A DNA stretch of 64,000 nucleotides from an uncultured Spirochaetota bacterium. Lineage in GTDB: Bacteria > Spirochaetota > Spirochaetia > JAFGXN01. This document shows, piece after piece, positions 17,171-25,146 of this stretch. The notes under the pieces were generated by a model. The model worked only from the letters and a program-made list of their open reading frames with translations. It ran no database searches and had not been told where the DNA came from. Position 1 is the stretch's first letter. Each line of letters starts with the position of its first letter. The DNA lies in NCBI GenBank assembly GCA_944388995.1, contig CALXKN010000009.1, positions 16,929 through 80,928 on the forward strand, read 5' to 3'. Both the position numbers and the translations under genes were made by a program.

Positions 17171-18484
17171 TCAACAGCTTCCGGTAAGTTCATTTTCTCC
17201 CTCCGCCTCCTCCGCCGCCGCAAAAAGACTCTTTTTGATCTCTCTCATTGTTCGCTGAATCTCATCCCGTCGCTTTTGCTGCCACAGAACAAACTCCGAT
17301 TCTGATAAGTGCTTTCGCATTTGCGCCGTCTCGATATCGGCCGGTGACGAACGCGGAGACAGATCACAGTCCGGACAACGTAAATTATCACCGGAATAAA
17401 CCTTCCCGCAACAGGGACAGGTAAACGACTTCAAAGCCGACTGCGACTGCTCGCCCTGCATGCGCATCTGATAACGGGCAAAAGCCTCCGGTTTACAGAA
17501 CACCGAATAAATATATCCTGCCGGAGATGTTTTTTTAATGGCTATCTCACACAAAGAATTAATATACCCTTCGGCGTCGGCTCTTGTTGCTTTGTTGTGA
17601 GACAAAAACTGCGCTGCGCGCGAAAAGAAATCGTCATCGAAAGTCAGATTGTTTTTAAAAAACTGCTGTTTGACAAAATTATAAACTGAATTGGGCGGCT
17701 TCGGCGGCTCTTTTTCGTTGTCTGATTCGTTTTCTCTTGTCTGACTAAGATATATCTTTGAAGCAGCCGAATTTTCTTTTTCTTTTTCTTTTTCTTTTTC
17801 TTTTTCTTTTTCTTTTTCTTTTTCTTTTTCTTTTTCTTTTTCTTTTTCCCCATAGGGTATTGATACGGTATTCATAGGGTATCCATAGGGTATTGATACG
17901 GTATTCATAGGGTATCCATAGGGTATTGATACGGTATCGGAATCGTTTTCGGGAGGCGTCTCCATATCGTCATTTTCGCTTAAATCTTCCGTATTGCAAA
18001 GAATGGCGTTGGTTCGAATAATATCCTCTTCACCGAACTCCTCATCCGAATCAACAGGGACCGCATCTCCATCGGCGACTTCTTCACCGACAGAAACCCC
18101 ATAAAACTCCTCGAAAGATTTTTTTGACTCATTGTAAAACTTCTCGGATTTGATTCCTCTCAATTCCTTGAAAATACATTCTCTGACCTTCGGCGATTTA
18201 ATCCAGTTATAACGACTCCAGTTTTTGATATAAACTTCGTGCGTTTTCTCGTCATAATCGATAACCCCGTACTCCCTCAATCGATTGATACAGTGATCTA
18301 TCTCTTCCGGAGTCAATCCGGTCATAAACGCCATTCGCCTTTTCCCGATTTCGTAAACACCGATCTGTGACGAAAGATCATTCGTCATTAAAAAGAGCAT
18401 GAAGAAACGTTCGTTCGGCGTAAAATCCTCAGAAACCTTTGCATCTGTCCAAAAAGTTGTGTGTACCAATCTGTATACAGCCAT
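17171..18484 (-). CDS. phage replication initiation protein with embedded iterons and C-terminal zinc ribbon
   Basis: 437 residues; ATG 18484 follows GGAGGAGG. The N-terminus (MAVYRLVHTTFWTDAKVSED; LFLMTNDLSSQIGVYEI; LREYGVIDYDEKTHEVYIKNW) is the winged-helix start of phage replication initiators and DnaD-like proteins. Residues ~182-211 are a repeated SIPYGYPMNTV segment encoded by an iteron array, and ~212-238 is a (Lys-Glu)n spacer. A DnaD/helicase-loader-like helical part follows (FLSHNKATRADAEGYIN). Near the end is a zinc ribbon FTCPCCGKVY ... LRCPDCD. It probably binds the origin inside its own gene and loads a host helicase, as lambda O does; no phage helicase gene was seen. Confidence 0.75.
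   Translation of the reverse strand: MAVYRLVHTTFWTDAKVSEDFTPNERFFMLFLMTNDLSSQIGVYEIGKRRMAFMTGLTPEEIDHCINRLREYGVIDYDEKTHEVYIKNWSRYNWIKSPKVRECIFKELRGIKSEKFYNESKKSFEEFYGVSVGEEVADGDAVPVDSDEEFGEEDIIRTNAILCNTEDLSENDDMETPPENDSDTVSIPYGYPMNTVSIPYGYPMNTVSIPYGEKEKEKEKEKEKEKEKEKEKEKEKENSAASKIYLSQTRENESDNEKEPPKPPNSVYNFVKQQFFKNNLTFDDDFFSRAAQFLSHNKATRADAEGYINSLCEIAIKKTSPAGYIYSVFCKPEAFARYQMRMQGEQSQSALKSFTCPCCGKVYSGDNLRCPDCDLSPRSSPADIETAQMRKHLSESEFVLWQQKRRDEIQRTMREIKKSLFAAAEEAEGENELTGSC
17772..17938 (-). other. candidate prophage replication origin: eight 11-bp iterons next to a purine tract
   Basis: From 17851 to 17938 there are eight contiguous 11-bp units, reading CATAGGGTATT, GATACGGTATT, CATAGGGTATC and so on; the consensus on the other strand is RATACC(C/G)TATS. 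The unit GATACGGTATC is itself a near palindrome. Directly beside it, 17772-17848 holds about twelve copies of TTTTTC (GAAAAA on the coding strand), which is 83% A+T and all-purine on one strand. Iterons with helical spacing followed by an A+T, strand-asymmetric tract inside the initiator gene is the plan of the lambda origin. The function is inferred. Confidence 0.65.
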
Positions 18485-18502
18485 TACGACCTCCTCCCGA
18501 TT

Positions 18503-18787
18503 TTATTTAAGGCCCATTTCTCTTAATTTCCGCGTATAAATCCGGATGCATAAACGGTAAACCTCTGCCGGTTTATTCCCGATGTTGACCGCATCATTAC
18601 AGCGATTACAGCAAACCATCTCTCCGTTATCAATATCATCGATAATGACTGATCCGTATTTTCGTCTGTAATCGTCCCTGTTCGCGATTTTATGCGCAAA
18701 CTGCGGATTCTGCATATAAGCCCCGCAAACAGAACAATATCCGCCTTGCCGGTTTATCTTATAAACGTTATCGCGCTTTGTTCTCAT
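18503..18787 (-). CDS. HNH-like zinc-binding protein
   Basis: 94 residues; GGAGGGCGAAAG precedes the ATG. The pattern YCSVCGAYMQ (CxxC), FAHKIANR (His), then CCNRCND (CxxC) and a following AVNIG is that of HNH/NinG-type endonuclease folds with two zinc knuckles. It is short, and I cannot see the complete set of catalytic residues, so activity is uncertain. It sits next to the NinB-like gene, as NinB and NinG are neighbours in lambda. It overlaps that gene by 4 bp. Confidence 0.6.
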   Translation of the reverse strand: MRTKRDNVYKINRQGGYCSVCGAYMQNPQFAHKIANRDDYRRKYGSVIIDDIDNGEMVCCNRCNDAVNIGNKPAEVYRLCIRIYTRKLREMGLK

Positions 18788-19251
18788 CTTTCGCCCTCCT
18801 CCAGCCGGATGGAATGCTCGGCCGCAAACTGTTTAATCGTATCAATCAGCATTGCCGCCTGTTCAACAGATATCTTTGTCTCCGACTCGGGAACCGGTTC
18901 GCCGTCAAACGGAGAAATAACAATATCCCCGTATTTGTCATGCATAAAAGGATATCCGCGATTAAACGCCATCCTCTTCATTGCAAACTTCACAACCGCA
19001 AAATCCATGCCCAATTCAACCGAGATCTGCTTGCAGTATCCGTTGATAGCGTGATTCTGACTCTTATATCCGGTAGAGCGCAAGTGAACCGGAAGAGAAA
19101 TAATCACCTGAAGAAAGCCTCCGTGCTTCTTTCTCGCTTCATCGACAATCTCGTTCACCGCGCCGCCGAGCCCCCGGTAGTTGGCAAAATCTTTCAATCC
19201 GGCGGCAGCCTTTTCTGTCGCAAACGCCACAATTTCCAATCGCTTTTTCAT
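18784..19251 (-). CDS. NinB-like recombination protein (putative)
   Basis: ATG 19251 (GAGGGCAGAT ahead) gives 155 residues. The motif RSTGYKSQNHAINGYCKQI resembles the RSxxQN..ING/W region of phage NinB/Orf-type proteins, and the end SETKISVEQAAMLIDTIKQF resembles the family's C-terminal helix that starts with S and acidic residues. NinB is an accessory factor for RecA/Red-type recombination. The assignment is by remembered pattern only. Context fits: it is in an operon with SSB, RecT and the YqaJ exonuclease. Confidence 0.45.
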   Translation of the reverse strand: MKKRLEIVAFATEKAAAGLKDFANYRGLGGAVNEIVDEARKKHGGFLQVIISLPVHLRSTGYKSQNHAINGYCKQISVELGMDFAVVKFAMKRMAFNRGYPFMHDKYGDIVISPFDGEPVPESETKISVEQAAMLIDTIKQFAAEHSIRLEEGER

Positions 19252-19266
19252 ATCTGCCCTCAATTT

Positions 19267-19494
19267 TTACATTTTTGCTACTATCGGAAAGTAAACATTT
19301 GTTTTATCATCTCTTTCGTTTGGATAGCAAGGAGCAGAACATCCATCTTTTGTGTCAAATGCGCAAAAATAACAACAGGATTTCTTTTTTTTATTCTCCT
19401 CTGGCCCGGCAACTTTGATTTTATCACCATTGTATTCGACAACTTCACCGACTTTTATTTTCGCTAATTCTTTAACCTCTGTTATTTTTACCAT
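19267..19494 (-). CDS. small Cys-rich phage protein
   Basis: 75 residues; AGGAGG precedes the ATG. The N-terminal half looks like a small beta barrel (VGEVVEYNGDKIKVAG). The second half has SCCYFCAFDTKDGCSAPCY, five Cys in 18 residues, likely metal binding. Not recognised as a named family. It lies in the replication operon. Confidence 0.6.
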   Translation of the reverse strand: MVKITEVKELAKIKVGEVVEYNGDKIKVAGPEENKKKKSCCYFCAFDTKDGCSAPCYPNERDDKTNVYFPIVAKM

Positions 19495-19506
19495 CTTTTT
19501 GCCTCC

Positions 19507-19554
19507 TCATATTCCGTGCGACCGGAAAAACTTTGCTTTCTTTTCGTCTGTCAT
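19507..19554 (-). CDS. possible 15-residue peptide ORF
   Basis: ATG 19554 with GGAGGATAAA ahead, encoding MTDEKKAKFFRSHGI, stop just before the ribosome site of the next gene. The site is good but the length gives little support; it may be a coupling peptide or chance. Confidence 0.3.
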   Translation of the reverse strand: MTDEKKAKFFRSHGI

Positions 19555-19555
19555 T

Positions 19556-19831
19556 TTATCCTCCCAGAACAGCCGAAAAGAATTCGTTTATTTCTTCTTC
19601 AGAGAGATAAAGCCGGATTGCAATATCTCTACAAATAAATTCCAAAATCCCGTGTATGTCTGTTATTGTCCAATCGTCCATACTCACATACTCATTTTCA
19701 TCTCCCCACACTTCCGCTTGACCAATAATTGTAGTATATGTTTCTGAACCATTATTTTTTATTTTTATATCGATTCGTTCTTTTGTTGCCACGATATTAA
19801 ATGTATCTGTCTTTTTTTGAAATTTTTTCAT
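19556..19831 (-). CDS. hypothetical 91-residue phage protein
   Basis: ATG 19831 is chosen because AGAGGAG lies six bases ahead. The first half is beta-rich (FNIVATKERIDIKIKNNG) and the second helical (DIHGILEFICRDIAIRLY). Not recognised. It is part of the replication operon; 19859-19901 upstream is short and holds nothing else. Confidence 0.55.
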   Translation of the reverse strand: MKKFQKKTDTFNIVATKERIDIKIKNNGSETYTTIIGQAEVWGDENEYVSMDDWTITDIHGILEFICRDIAIRLYLSEEEINEFFSAVLGG

Positions 19832-19901
19832 ATTTACTCCTCTTTCATTCTCCCACAAATTGTTCTGCCCACTTTATCTGATTTATTTTCTTCATATTTT
19901 G

Positions 19902-20186
19902 CTATTTAACCTCCAAAATATCGATTATTTGGAGGATATACACCTTTCTGTCTGCCGGCGCGCCCCATTCCGGACGACCAAACCCGACTGTTTTTTCAAC
20001 AATCAAATCCGCATAAGGCGCATCTTTTTGACAACCGCTTTTTATTCTCACCCAAAAATTGAGCCCAGCATAACCATATCTGCGTATACGTGCATCCCAA
20101 TACGGAGTTACATCCCGATACACCTCTTTCTTCGCCCCAGAACAGACCATGTCAAACCACTTACGCTTCATCTGAAGTATCAGCAT
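19902..20186 (-). CDS. ASCH-domain protein
   Basis: 94 residues, opening MLILQMKRKWFDMVCSGAKK and then EVYRDVTPYWDARI, which is the start of the ASCH (PUA-like) fold: substrate pocket GxKxxEYR and a following basic strand. ASCH proteins bind RNA or modified nucleosides and are common in phages; several are small nucleases or deacylases of modified cytidine. The start overlaps DUF1064 by 26 bp. Confidence 0.75.
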   Translation of the reverse strand: MLILQMKRKWFDMVCSGAKKEVYRDVTPYWDARIRRYGYAGLNFWVRIKSGCQKDAPYADLIVEKTVGFGRPEWGAPADRKVYILQIIDILEVK

Positions 20187-20550
20187 GTTTTGTTTCTTCC
20201 TCTCGAAATATTTCCTTGAAAATCACATCCTCGCCGGAAGCGGCAAGCCTCGACAACAGTAACTTTTTCTTTATCTTGTAGTCTTTTGTCAAAAATCCTT
20301 TAACATCTTCGATCACTTTTTGCCCGTTTTTCGTCATATAAGAAAAATCGGCGATATAAACAACCTTCCGTACACATTGACCGCGGTAGTAAAATTTTGG
20401 CAAAAGTTCGTATTTCGGCTGCAGTTCCAAAGCGGTAATTTCTCCTCTTTTCTGCATTTCCTTTAACACCTTATACCGGGCCGCTTCCCGTGCACTGTCA
20501 AAAAGGATCCCGTCTGCTTCTGTTTTCCGGTTAAAGAACTTATTTCTCAC
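20161..20550 (-). CDS. DUF1064 phage nuclease-like protein
   Basis: 129 residues. The features are FDSAREAARYKVLKEMQKRG, then LQPKYELLPKF, then YIADFSYMTKNGQKVIEDVKGF, the E...D...ExK order of a PD-(D/E)xK-like fold. It matches the DUF1064 family seen in replication modules of many phages, thought to be Holliday-junction or flap nucleases. The reaction is inferred from fold and context. The start overlaps the upstream stop by 4 bp. Confidence 0.8.
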   Translation of the reverse strand: MRNKFFNRKTEADGILFDSAREAARYKVLKEMQKRGEITALELQPKYELLPKFYYRGQCVRKVVYIADFSYMTKNGQKVIEDVKGFLTKDYKIKKKLLLSRLAASGEDVIFKEIFREEETKHADTSDEA

Positions 20551-20921
20551 TTCCTTTCACCCCTCCAAAATTTACGCGAAAAATTCTCGATTTTTTTCTT
20601 TGCTTCATCGATTTCCGATTCAGTTAAACTGATACTCGCCATAAAACAATTCCCGTTAATATGTATTGAGTCCGCATAAAAGACAACAGTAAATTTATCT
20701 TTCATGTAACTTCGGAAGGTAACAATTTTCTCTCCGTCAGGGGTGACCGTATGACAAATAGATTTTATTACGATAAAATAATTTAAATGATCTTTTTTGT
20801 TTTTCCTGCATTCGAGTGCTATCACATACCCACTGATTTTTTTTATTACTAAGCTAATGTTCTCTTTTTTAAAAATCGTCATGACATTCATACAACGCAA
20901 AAAATAACCCGCTTTTACCAC
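20547..20921 (-). CDS. hypothetical phage protein
   Basis: Up to 124 residues from GTG 20921; ATG 20891 and 20882 are alternatives and no start has a convincing ribosome site. It is beta-rich in the middle (YFIVIKSICHTVTPDGEKIV; FTVVFYADSIHING) and has a C-terminal helix ESEIDEAKKKIENFSRKFW. Not recognised. It couples to DUF1064 through a 4-bp overlap. Confidence 0.55.
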   Translation of the reverse strand: MVKAGYFLRCMNVMTIFKKENISLVIKKISGYVIALECRKNKKDHLNYFIVIKSICHTVTPDGEKIVTFRSYMKDKFTVVFYADSIHINGNCFMASISLTESEIDEAKKKIENFSRKFWRGERK

Positions 20922-20931
20922 CGTCGCATAT

Positions 20932-21009
20932 TTATTCCTTATATTTCAACAGTATCGCCGTTATAATTATTGTTGTCCAAATGACAAAAATAATCTTCAT
21001 GTCAATCAT
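20932..21009 (-). CDS. 25-residue single-pass membrane peptide
   Basis: ATG 21009, with TGAGGATG eight bases ahead (overlapping the SSB stop), encodes MIDMKIIFVIWTTIIITAIL plus LKYKE. It has one clear transmembrane helix and a basic C-terminal tail. Small membrane peptides occur in early phage operons, but the function of this one is unknown. Confidence 0.45.
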   Translation of the reverse strand: MIDMKIIFVIWTTIIITAILLKYKE

Positions 21010-21019
21010 TTGATCATCC

Positions 21020-21475
21020 TCAAAACGGAATATCATCCTCGAACTCCGTCGACTGCGCCCTCTGATACTGCCCCACCGGTGCGGCCGCTGCCGTTTGCGG
21101 TGTGTAATACCCGGTATCACCGCCGCCGTAATTCCCGGACTCGGCAGCAGCGGGCCCGCCGAGAAGCTGAACCTGATGGACAAATACGGTAACTTTACTG
21201 CGGTTAATCCCATCCTGCTGCCATCGTTGCTGCACCAATTCTCCATCAATGGCAATCTGCTTCCCCTTTCGAAGATATGTACTCAAAGATTCGGCCATTT
21301 TGCCGACAATATCACACTCGAAAAAACTGACTTCATCCGCATAGCCGGACTCCGTTTTTCGGCTGCGATTGACCGCAACCGAAAAATGTCCGAAACAAAC
21401 ACCGGAGTTCGAATAACGCAGCTCGACATCCTTCGTCAGTCTACCGATTAAAACCACACGGTTAAGATCCTTCAT
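21020..21475 (-). CDS. ssb: single-stranded DNA-binding protein (phage)
   Basis: This 151-residue protein has the OB fold (NRVVLIGRLTKDVELRY; FSVAVNRSRK; FFECDIVGKMAESL; KGKQIAIDGELVQQRW), a Gly/Gln-rich linker and the acidic tip FEDDIPF that recruits partner proteins. It covers single strands during phage replication and RecT recombination. It overlaps the next gene upstream by 4 bp. Confidence 0.95.
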   Translation of the reverse strand: MKDLNRVVLIGRLTKDVELRYSNSGVCFGHFSVAVNRSRKTESGYADEVSFFECDIVGKMAESLSTYLRKGKQIAIDGELVQQRWQQDGINRSKVTVFVHQVQLLGGPAAAESGNYGGGDTGYYTPQTAAAAPVGQYQRAQSTEFEDDIPF

Positions 21476-21765
21476 ACGTAACTCCTTACCTGCACCGACG
21501 GATGCTTCAGGAAAATCATCGAATTTCTCAATGCACCGATATTCTCACTCTTCACGTAATATTTGGCATGCAAAGATCCGTTTTGGTTTTTGACCGGTTC
21601 AGTCTCGATAATAGCCCCGTATTTTCGAAGCTCATGGATAATCGACGACAACCTCATCGAACCGAACAGATTCAGAGCATCCAGCGGTGTCAGAGTCTTA
21701 CCCTCGGCCAGCCACTCGGCGGCCGAAAGGATTTGACTTTTAACTCTTTTATTCACGTTTGCCAT
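21472..21765 (-). CDS. phage winged-helix DNA-binding protein
   Basis: 97 residues, with AAEWLAEGKTLTPLDALNLF then SMRLSSIIHELRKYG, the standard phage helix-turn-helix motif 'TpleAl..fg..RLssrIheLr..G'. A wing follows (IETEPVKNQNGSLHAKYYV). It may be a replication-associated or regulatory DNA binder; the family has no defined role. It is between RecT and SSB. Confidence 0.75.
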   Translation of the reverse strand: MANVNKRVKSQILSAAEWLAEGKTLTPLDALNLFGSMRLSSIIHELRKYGAIIETEPVKNQNGSLHAKYYVKSENIGALRNSMIFLKHPSVQVRSYV

Positions 21766-21777
21766 AGTTCCCCTCCA

Positions 21778-22737
21778 TTAAAACGTAAAATCGTTTTCCG
21801 GCTGCGGATCACGGCTGAACAGCCCTTCAATGACATCATCCTTCTTTGGAATCGAAGCCCGAATCACAGGGTCCGCTTCCGGCAAACTCTGTTCGGGATT
21901 CTCCGCCGGCGGTAAATCGTATGTCGGCGTCAGGGACAAAACATTATCGTCAACGCGAAAATCAATCGAGCTTTCGTCTGACGAAAACGCTGTCTGCATT
22001 TCAACCGATTTCGGCGCGTATTTCAATAAATCAATCAACACCGTCTTTTTAGCCATCGAATCAAAAGCCGTCGCCCAGGACGAAGAAGAAGCAAAAGACT
22101 TCGTCTTTTCGTTGAACGATTTCGAATACTTTCGCGCATGATTCATCACATCGGTACGACTCCAAACCGAAAAATTGTATCCGCCGTTTTTCAGCCGATA
22201 AATGGCGTAATAGTACGACGGCTCACTGTCCGCCTTCCGGTTGTTGGCCGGAATATGCTTCAACACCGGCTCAAGTCCGAAAGCAAACTCAAACTTATCT
22301 TCCGGGTATACCGCCATCGCCGTCAAAGACTGATACTCTCCCGACCGGTAGGCCAGTTCCAACACTCCGCGGTATCCAATCTGAAAATTACAGATCATCA
22401 TATTCCGCTTGCTGTCAAAATACGGGATAAGGTACGACTGCCCCATCGGGGTGTTGACCTCCAACCCCAGCTGCGCCGATAACATTACAGACGCCAAAAA
22501 CGAATTGGGATCACATTGCGCCAGTTTCGGAGTCGTCCGCAAGGCCGTTACAATAATCCGCACCAGTCTGTCCGGAGACAGAAATTTCGGCAACGCACTG
22601 GAAATCTGATCTATCTGCCGACGCAAAAGCGTTATCAGATTTTCACCGCTTCCGGCAGGCTTCTGCGGCTGCGTAAACGGCGCACCCCCTCCGACATTCT
22701 GCCCGTTCGGCATATAACCTCTTTGATTCACCACCAT
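21778..22737 (-). CDS. recT: RecT-family single-strand annealing recombinase
   Basis: 319 residues with the RecT core: PDRLVRIIVTALRTTPKLAQCDPNSFLASVM, AQLGLEVNTPMGQSYLIPY, CNFQIGYRGVLELAYRSG and a later SYYYAIYRL. It anneals complementary single strands and works with the exonuclease encoded next in the operon. The C-terminal ~60 residues are acidic and end NDFTF. Confidence 0.93.
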   Translation of the reverse strand: MVVNQRGYMPNGQNVGGGAPFTQPQKPAGSGENLITLLRRQIDQISSALPKFLSPDRLVRIIVTALRTTPKLAQCDPNSFLASVMLSAQLGLEVNTPMGQSYLIPYFDSKRNMMICNFQIGYRGVLELAYRSGEYQSLTAMAVYPEDKFEFAFGLEPVLKHIPANNRKADSEPSYYYAIYRLKNGGYNFSVWSRTDVMNHARKYSKSFNEKTKSFASSSSWATAFDSMAKKTVLIDLLKYAPKSVEMQTAFSSDESSIDFRVDDNVLSLTPTYDLPPAENPEQSLPEADPVIRASIPKKDDVIEGLFSRDPQPENDFTF

Positions 22738-22740
22738 AAA

Positions 22741-23655
22741 TTACCTCCTGATTTGATAATATTTGATTTCATGGGCAACCATATATTCTTTCAGTTTCCC
22801 AAGCTGCGTGCGTGTTCCGCTGATTTCCAAAATACAACGGACAACCGGTTCCTCTTCCCTTGCACAAGGATAATCCCGTTCCTCAATCTCTTTTTCCGGC
22901 TGAAAGGATTCCACGGGTCCGCTGACTTCCGCAACTTCGGCCTCATCAACCTCATCCGCGGAATGCGCTTCTTCTGCCCGCCGCAACTCTTCGGCCTTTC
23001 TTCTGGCCGCCTCTTCGCCGATTTTGGAAATAACCGCGCTCAACGGAATCCCCAACTCATACTGAGATATAAAAAGTTCGGGCGAAATAGCCGTGTAGAG
23101 ACCGGCCGACTGAACCTCGCAGCTTTTGACGATAGCCTCTTTGTCGTTTTTTTCGCCCTCGGCTTTTGCGGCCAAAACCGAAAACAGCTCATCCAATTCG
23201 GCATCGATGTCTTTATCTTTCGCCGTTTTGTTAAGCCATTTGTCTTTAACACTTACCTGCAAAAAATACTTCTCCGGCAGATTCCACTTTGCCTGTTTGA
23301 CGGCAATTTTGTCTTTAATCCGATCCGCACGCGCCGCCCTGTCTGACTCCTCAAACGCCTCAATCTGCCGCTTCAACGGATGCTCGACTTCGGCCACAAT
23401 GGCCAGCAATTCCTTACAGGCCGCGTCAAAATCATCAACCGGCTTTTGCAACTCCTTCTTAATTTTTTTCCGTTGCGAATCAATCTGAATCCGTAACGAC
23501 GCCAAATCCTTCTGCAGCGATTGAGATTCTTTCAGATTTTCTTCCGTCACTACAAGATTCTTCATCGATTCCAGTTTAGAAGAAAGCTGCGTTTTCACTT
23601 CTTCGTTATTCCAGACAATCGACCCGCTGTTGATTTTCGAAACAACAATCTCCAT
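22741..23655 (-). CDS. DUF1351-like coiled-coil phage protein
   Basis: 304 residues. A helical N-terminal half includes LRIQIDSQRKKIKKELQKPV and EHPLKRQIEAFE, the DUF1351 hallmark. The C-terminal part after an acidic linker ends CILEISGTRTQLGKLKEYM, a small alpha/beta domain. DUF1351 proteins lie next to phage RecT/exonuclease genes and are presumed recombination helpers. The stop/start of its neighbours differ by only 1-4 bp. Confidence 0.75.
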   Translation of the reverse strand: MEIVVSKINSGSIVWNNEEVKTQLSSKLESMKNLVVTEENLKESQSLQKDLASLRIQIDSQRKKIKKELQKPVDDFDAACKELLAIVAEVEHPLKRQIEAFEESDRAARADRIKDKIAVKQAKWNLPEKYFLQVSVKDKWLNKTAKDKDIDAELDELFSVLAAKAEGEKNDKEAIVKSCEVQSAGLYTAISPELFISQYELGIPLSAVISKIGEEAARRKAEELRRAEEAHSADEVDEAEVAEVSGPVESFQPEKEIEERDYPCAREEEPVVRCILEISGTRTQLGKLKEYMVAHEIKYYQIRR

Positions 23656-24710
23656 TAAAAGACCTCCTTAATCCCGACTGTTAATCGTGAAGTTTTATTT
23701 GTCGACAAACATTCCGAATACACATCTGGATACTTCCCTTTCAGTTTTCCCGTATCTACACGGGACGATTCGCCGGCGCTGAAAGACAAAGAAACGCCTT
23801 TGTCATTTTTGGCCAGCGTTACTTTGGTCGATTCGCTCTCGCTCCCGGAAGCATCCACATTCCGGTAAATGTAATCGCGGATCATCAACCCGATTTTCTC
23901 TTTTTTCTCCGAAGCCTCTTTCTCGGCCTTCTGCGATGCCGTATATGACCGAATCAGCTCATACAAATCTTCGTCTAACTCAATCTCGTATTCCCCGCCG
24001 GGCATCGCCGCATTGATAATCGATTTTTCGGCGTCAATCAGCTTCGGTGCCGGGGGCACTTTCGCAAGCACATGCTCGTTCCAAAAACGCGACTCCTCGG
24101 CAATCAGCTGCTCGATAAACTCCGGATTTCTCTCGACAATAAAAATCATCAGCTTATCGGAACTCATCACATACACCGGCAGCAGAAAACGATCTATCCC
24201 GCTGACAGCCATCTGATGCTGAATCTGATAATAATAATCATCAGGAATTTCCTCCCGTTCCGGGGAATCCGAAAACCCGAAACCGTCCCGAGACGATTTG
24301 ATTTCCACTCCCGTTTTTCCGATAAACCCCTGCCATTTGTATTTGAACTCATCGGTAATGACCCCGTCCAGATTCGCACCCATAAACGGGAACCGTTCGC
24401 TTACCAACGCATACGGACAGGTATGAATCTTGATCCCCAGCGCCCGCTCCGTGTATTTACGGATAAACTCCTCAATCAAGGATCCGCGCTCGGTGGCCCC
24501 GTTCCCGCTGAAACCGCTGACTCCCTCAACCTTGTTCATGTACAAAGAAAACAGTGAGTGATAACGGCTTTCCGGATTGAACGACCCCGCATCGCTTCCG
24601 CCGATAAACCCGCGGCGAATATCCAGCCACTCCTTAAACTCTTCTTCGTTGTCTTTATAATTTTCGCCGTATCGGATCACACGGCATCCCGGCCAATCAA
24701 TCTTTTTCAT
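23655..24710 (-). CDS. YqaJ-type viral recombinase exonuclease
   Basis: ATG 24710 has AGAGGAG about nine bases ahead; the open frame extends further but runs through the acidic small gene. The 351 residues carry the lambda-exonuclease/YqaJ core: RRGFIGGSDAG, ERGSLIEEFIRKYTE, FMGANLDGVI, then TGVEIKSSRDGFG and DDYYYQIQHQMAV. The D...ExK set is the metal site. It should chew one strand of double-stranded DNA so that RecT can load. Confidence 0.92.
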   Translation of the reverse strand: MKKIDWPGCRVIRYGENYKDNEEEFKEWLDIRRGFIGGSDAGSFNPESRYHSLFSLYMNKVEGVSGFSGNGATERGSLIEEFIRKYTERALGIKIHTCPYALVSERFPFMGANLDGVITDEFKYKWQGFIGKTGVEIKSSRDGFGFSDSPEREEIPDDYYYQIQHQMAVSGIDRFLLPVYVMSSDKLMIFIVERNPEFIEQLIAEESRFWNEHVLAKVPPAPKLIDAEKSIINAAMPGGEYEIELDEDLYELIRSYTASQKAEKEASEKKEKIGLMIRDYIYRNVDASGSESESTKVTLAKNDKGVSLSFSAGESSRVDTGKLKGKYPDVYSECLSTNKTSRLTVGIKEVF

Positions 24711-24759
24711 TGACGTTTCTCCTCTATAATTTTTCCGAGAGAATGAAATGCCGCAACTG

Positions 24760-24930
24760 TCATCTCCATGCCCTCCATGCTCCGCGGCTCTTCGGCGCGT
24801 ATATCGGCGCCTCGTCATCGTCGCATAATTGCTCATAGTAGTCGTCGTACCCGTCAAGGTATTCTTGATATTCGTCGTCGTCATCGTAAACGTCGGTTAT
24901 CTCTGACGCATCATCATACGTTCCGCGCAT
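24760..24930 (-). CDS. 56-residue very acidic protein
   Basis: ATG 24930 with AAGGAGG six bases ahead. About 18 of the first 40 residues are Asp or Glu, and Tyr is frequent (YDDDDEYQEYLDGYDDYYE); the end is basic/aromatic (SRGAWRAWR). No family that I recognise. The negative, Tyr-rich surface would suit a DNA mimic that blocks a DNA-binding host enzyme, but this is only a possibility. Confidence 0.6.
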   Translation of the reverse strand: MRGTYDDASEITDVYDDDDEYQEYLDGYDDYYEQLCDDDEAPIYAPKSRGAWRAWR

Positions 24931-25129
24931 CGTCCGCCTCCTTGCGCGCCTCGATAACCCGGCACGCCTCGTGATACGCGTTGACGACCAACTCGTCCGC
25001 CCGATTGATTGCGAAAAGTAAAACCTCGTAATCCTCAAACAACCGCTCCGAATCTTTTATTGCGGCGTACATGTCGAATAATGCCGTGTGCATTTTCCCC
25101 AGTTTTTTGACGATTTTCGCGTCTTTCAT
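24914..25129 (-). CDS. 71-residue helical protein, first gene of leftward operon A
   Basis: The ATG 25129 follows a purine-rich site (GAGAGAAGAG). The product is all-helical (MKDAKIVKKLGKMHTALFDM; ELVVNAYHEACRVIEARKEA). Not recognised. Its start lies just after the leader terminator at 25147-25187, so its expression depends on readthrough of that terminator. Confidence 0.6.
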   Translation of the reverse strand: MKDAKIVKKLGKMHTALFDMYAAIKDSERLFEDYEVLLFAINRADELVVNAYHEACRVIEARKEADDARNV

Positions 25130-25146
25130 TTTCTCTTCTCTCTCCT

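Noticed and set aside
17772..17848. Phase-variable simple repeat (TTTTTC)n
   Set aside because: The unit is six bases, so slippage keeps the frame and would not switch the gene on and off; only spacer length could vary.
17644..17853. A frame with a run of ~26 lysines
   Set aside because: It is the purine tract of the initiator gene read in another frame; no start site and no separate context.
17851..17938. Array that could look like a CRISPR
   Set aside because: Units of 11 bp without spacers, inside a coding gene, and no cas genes.
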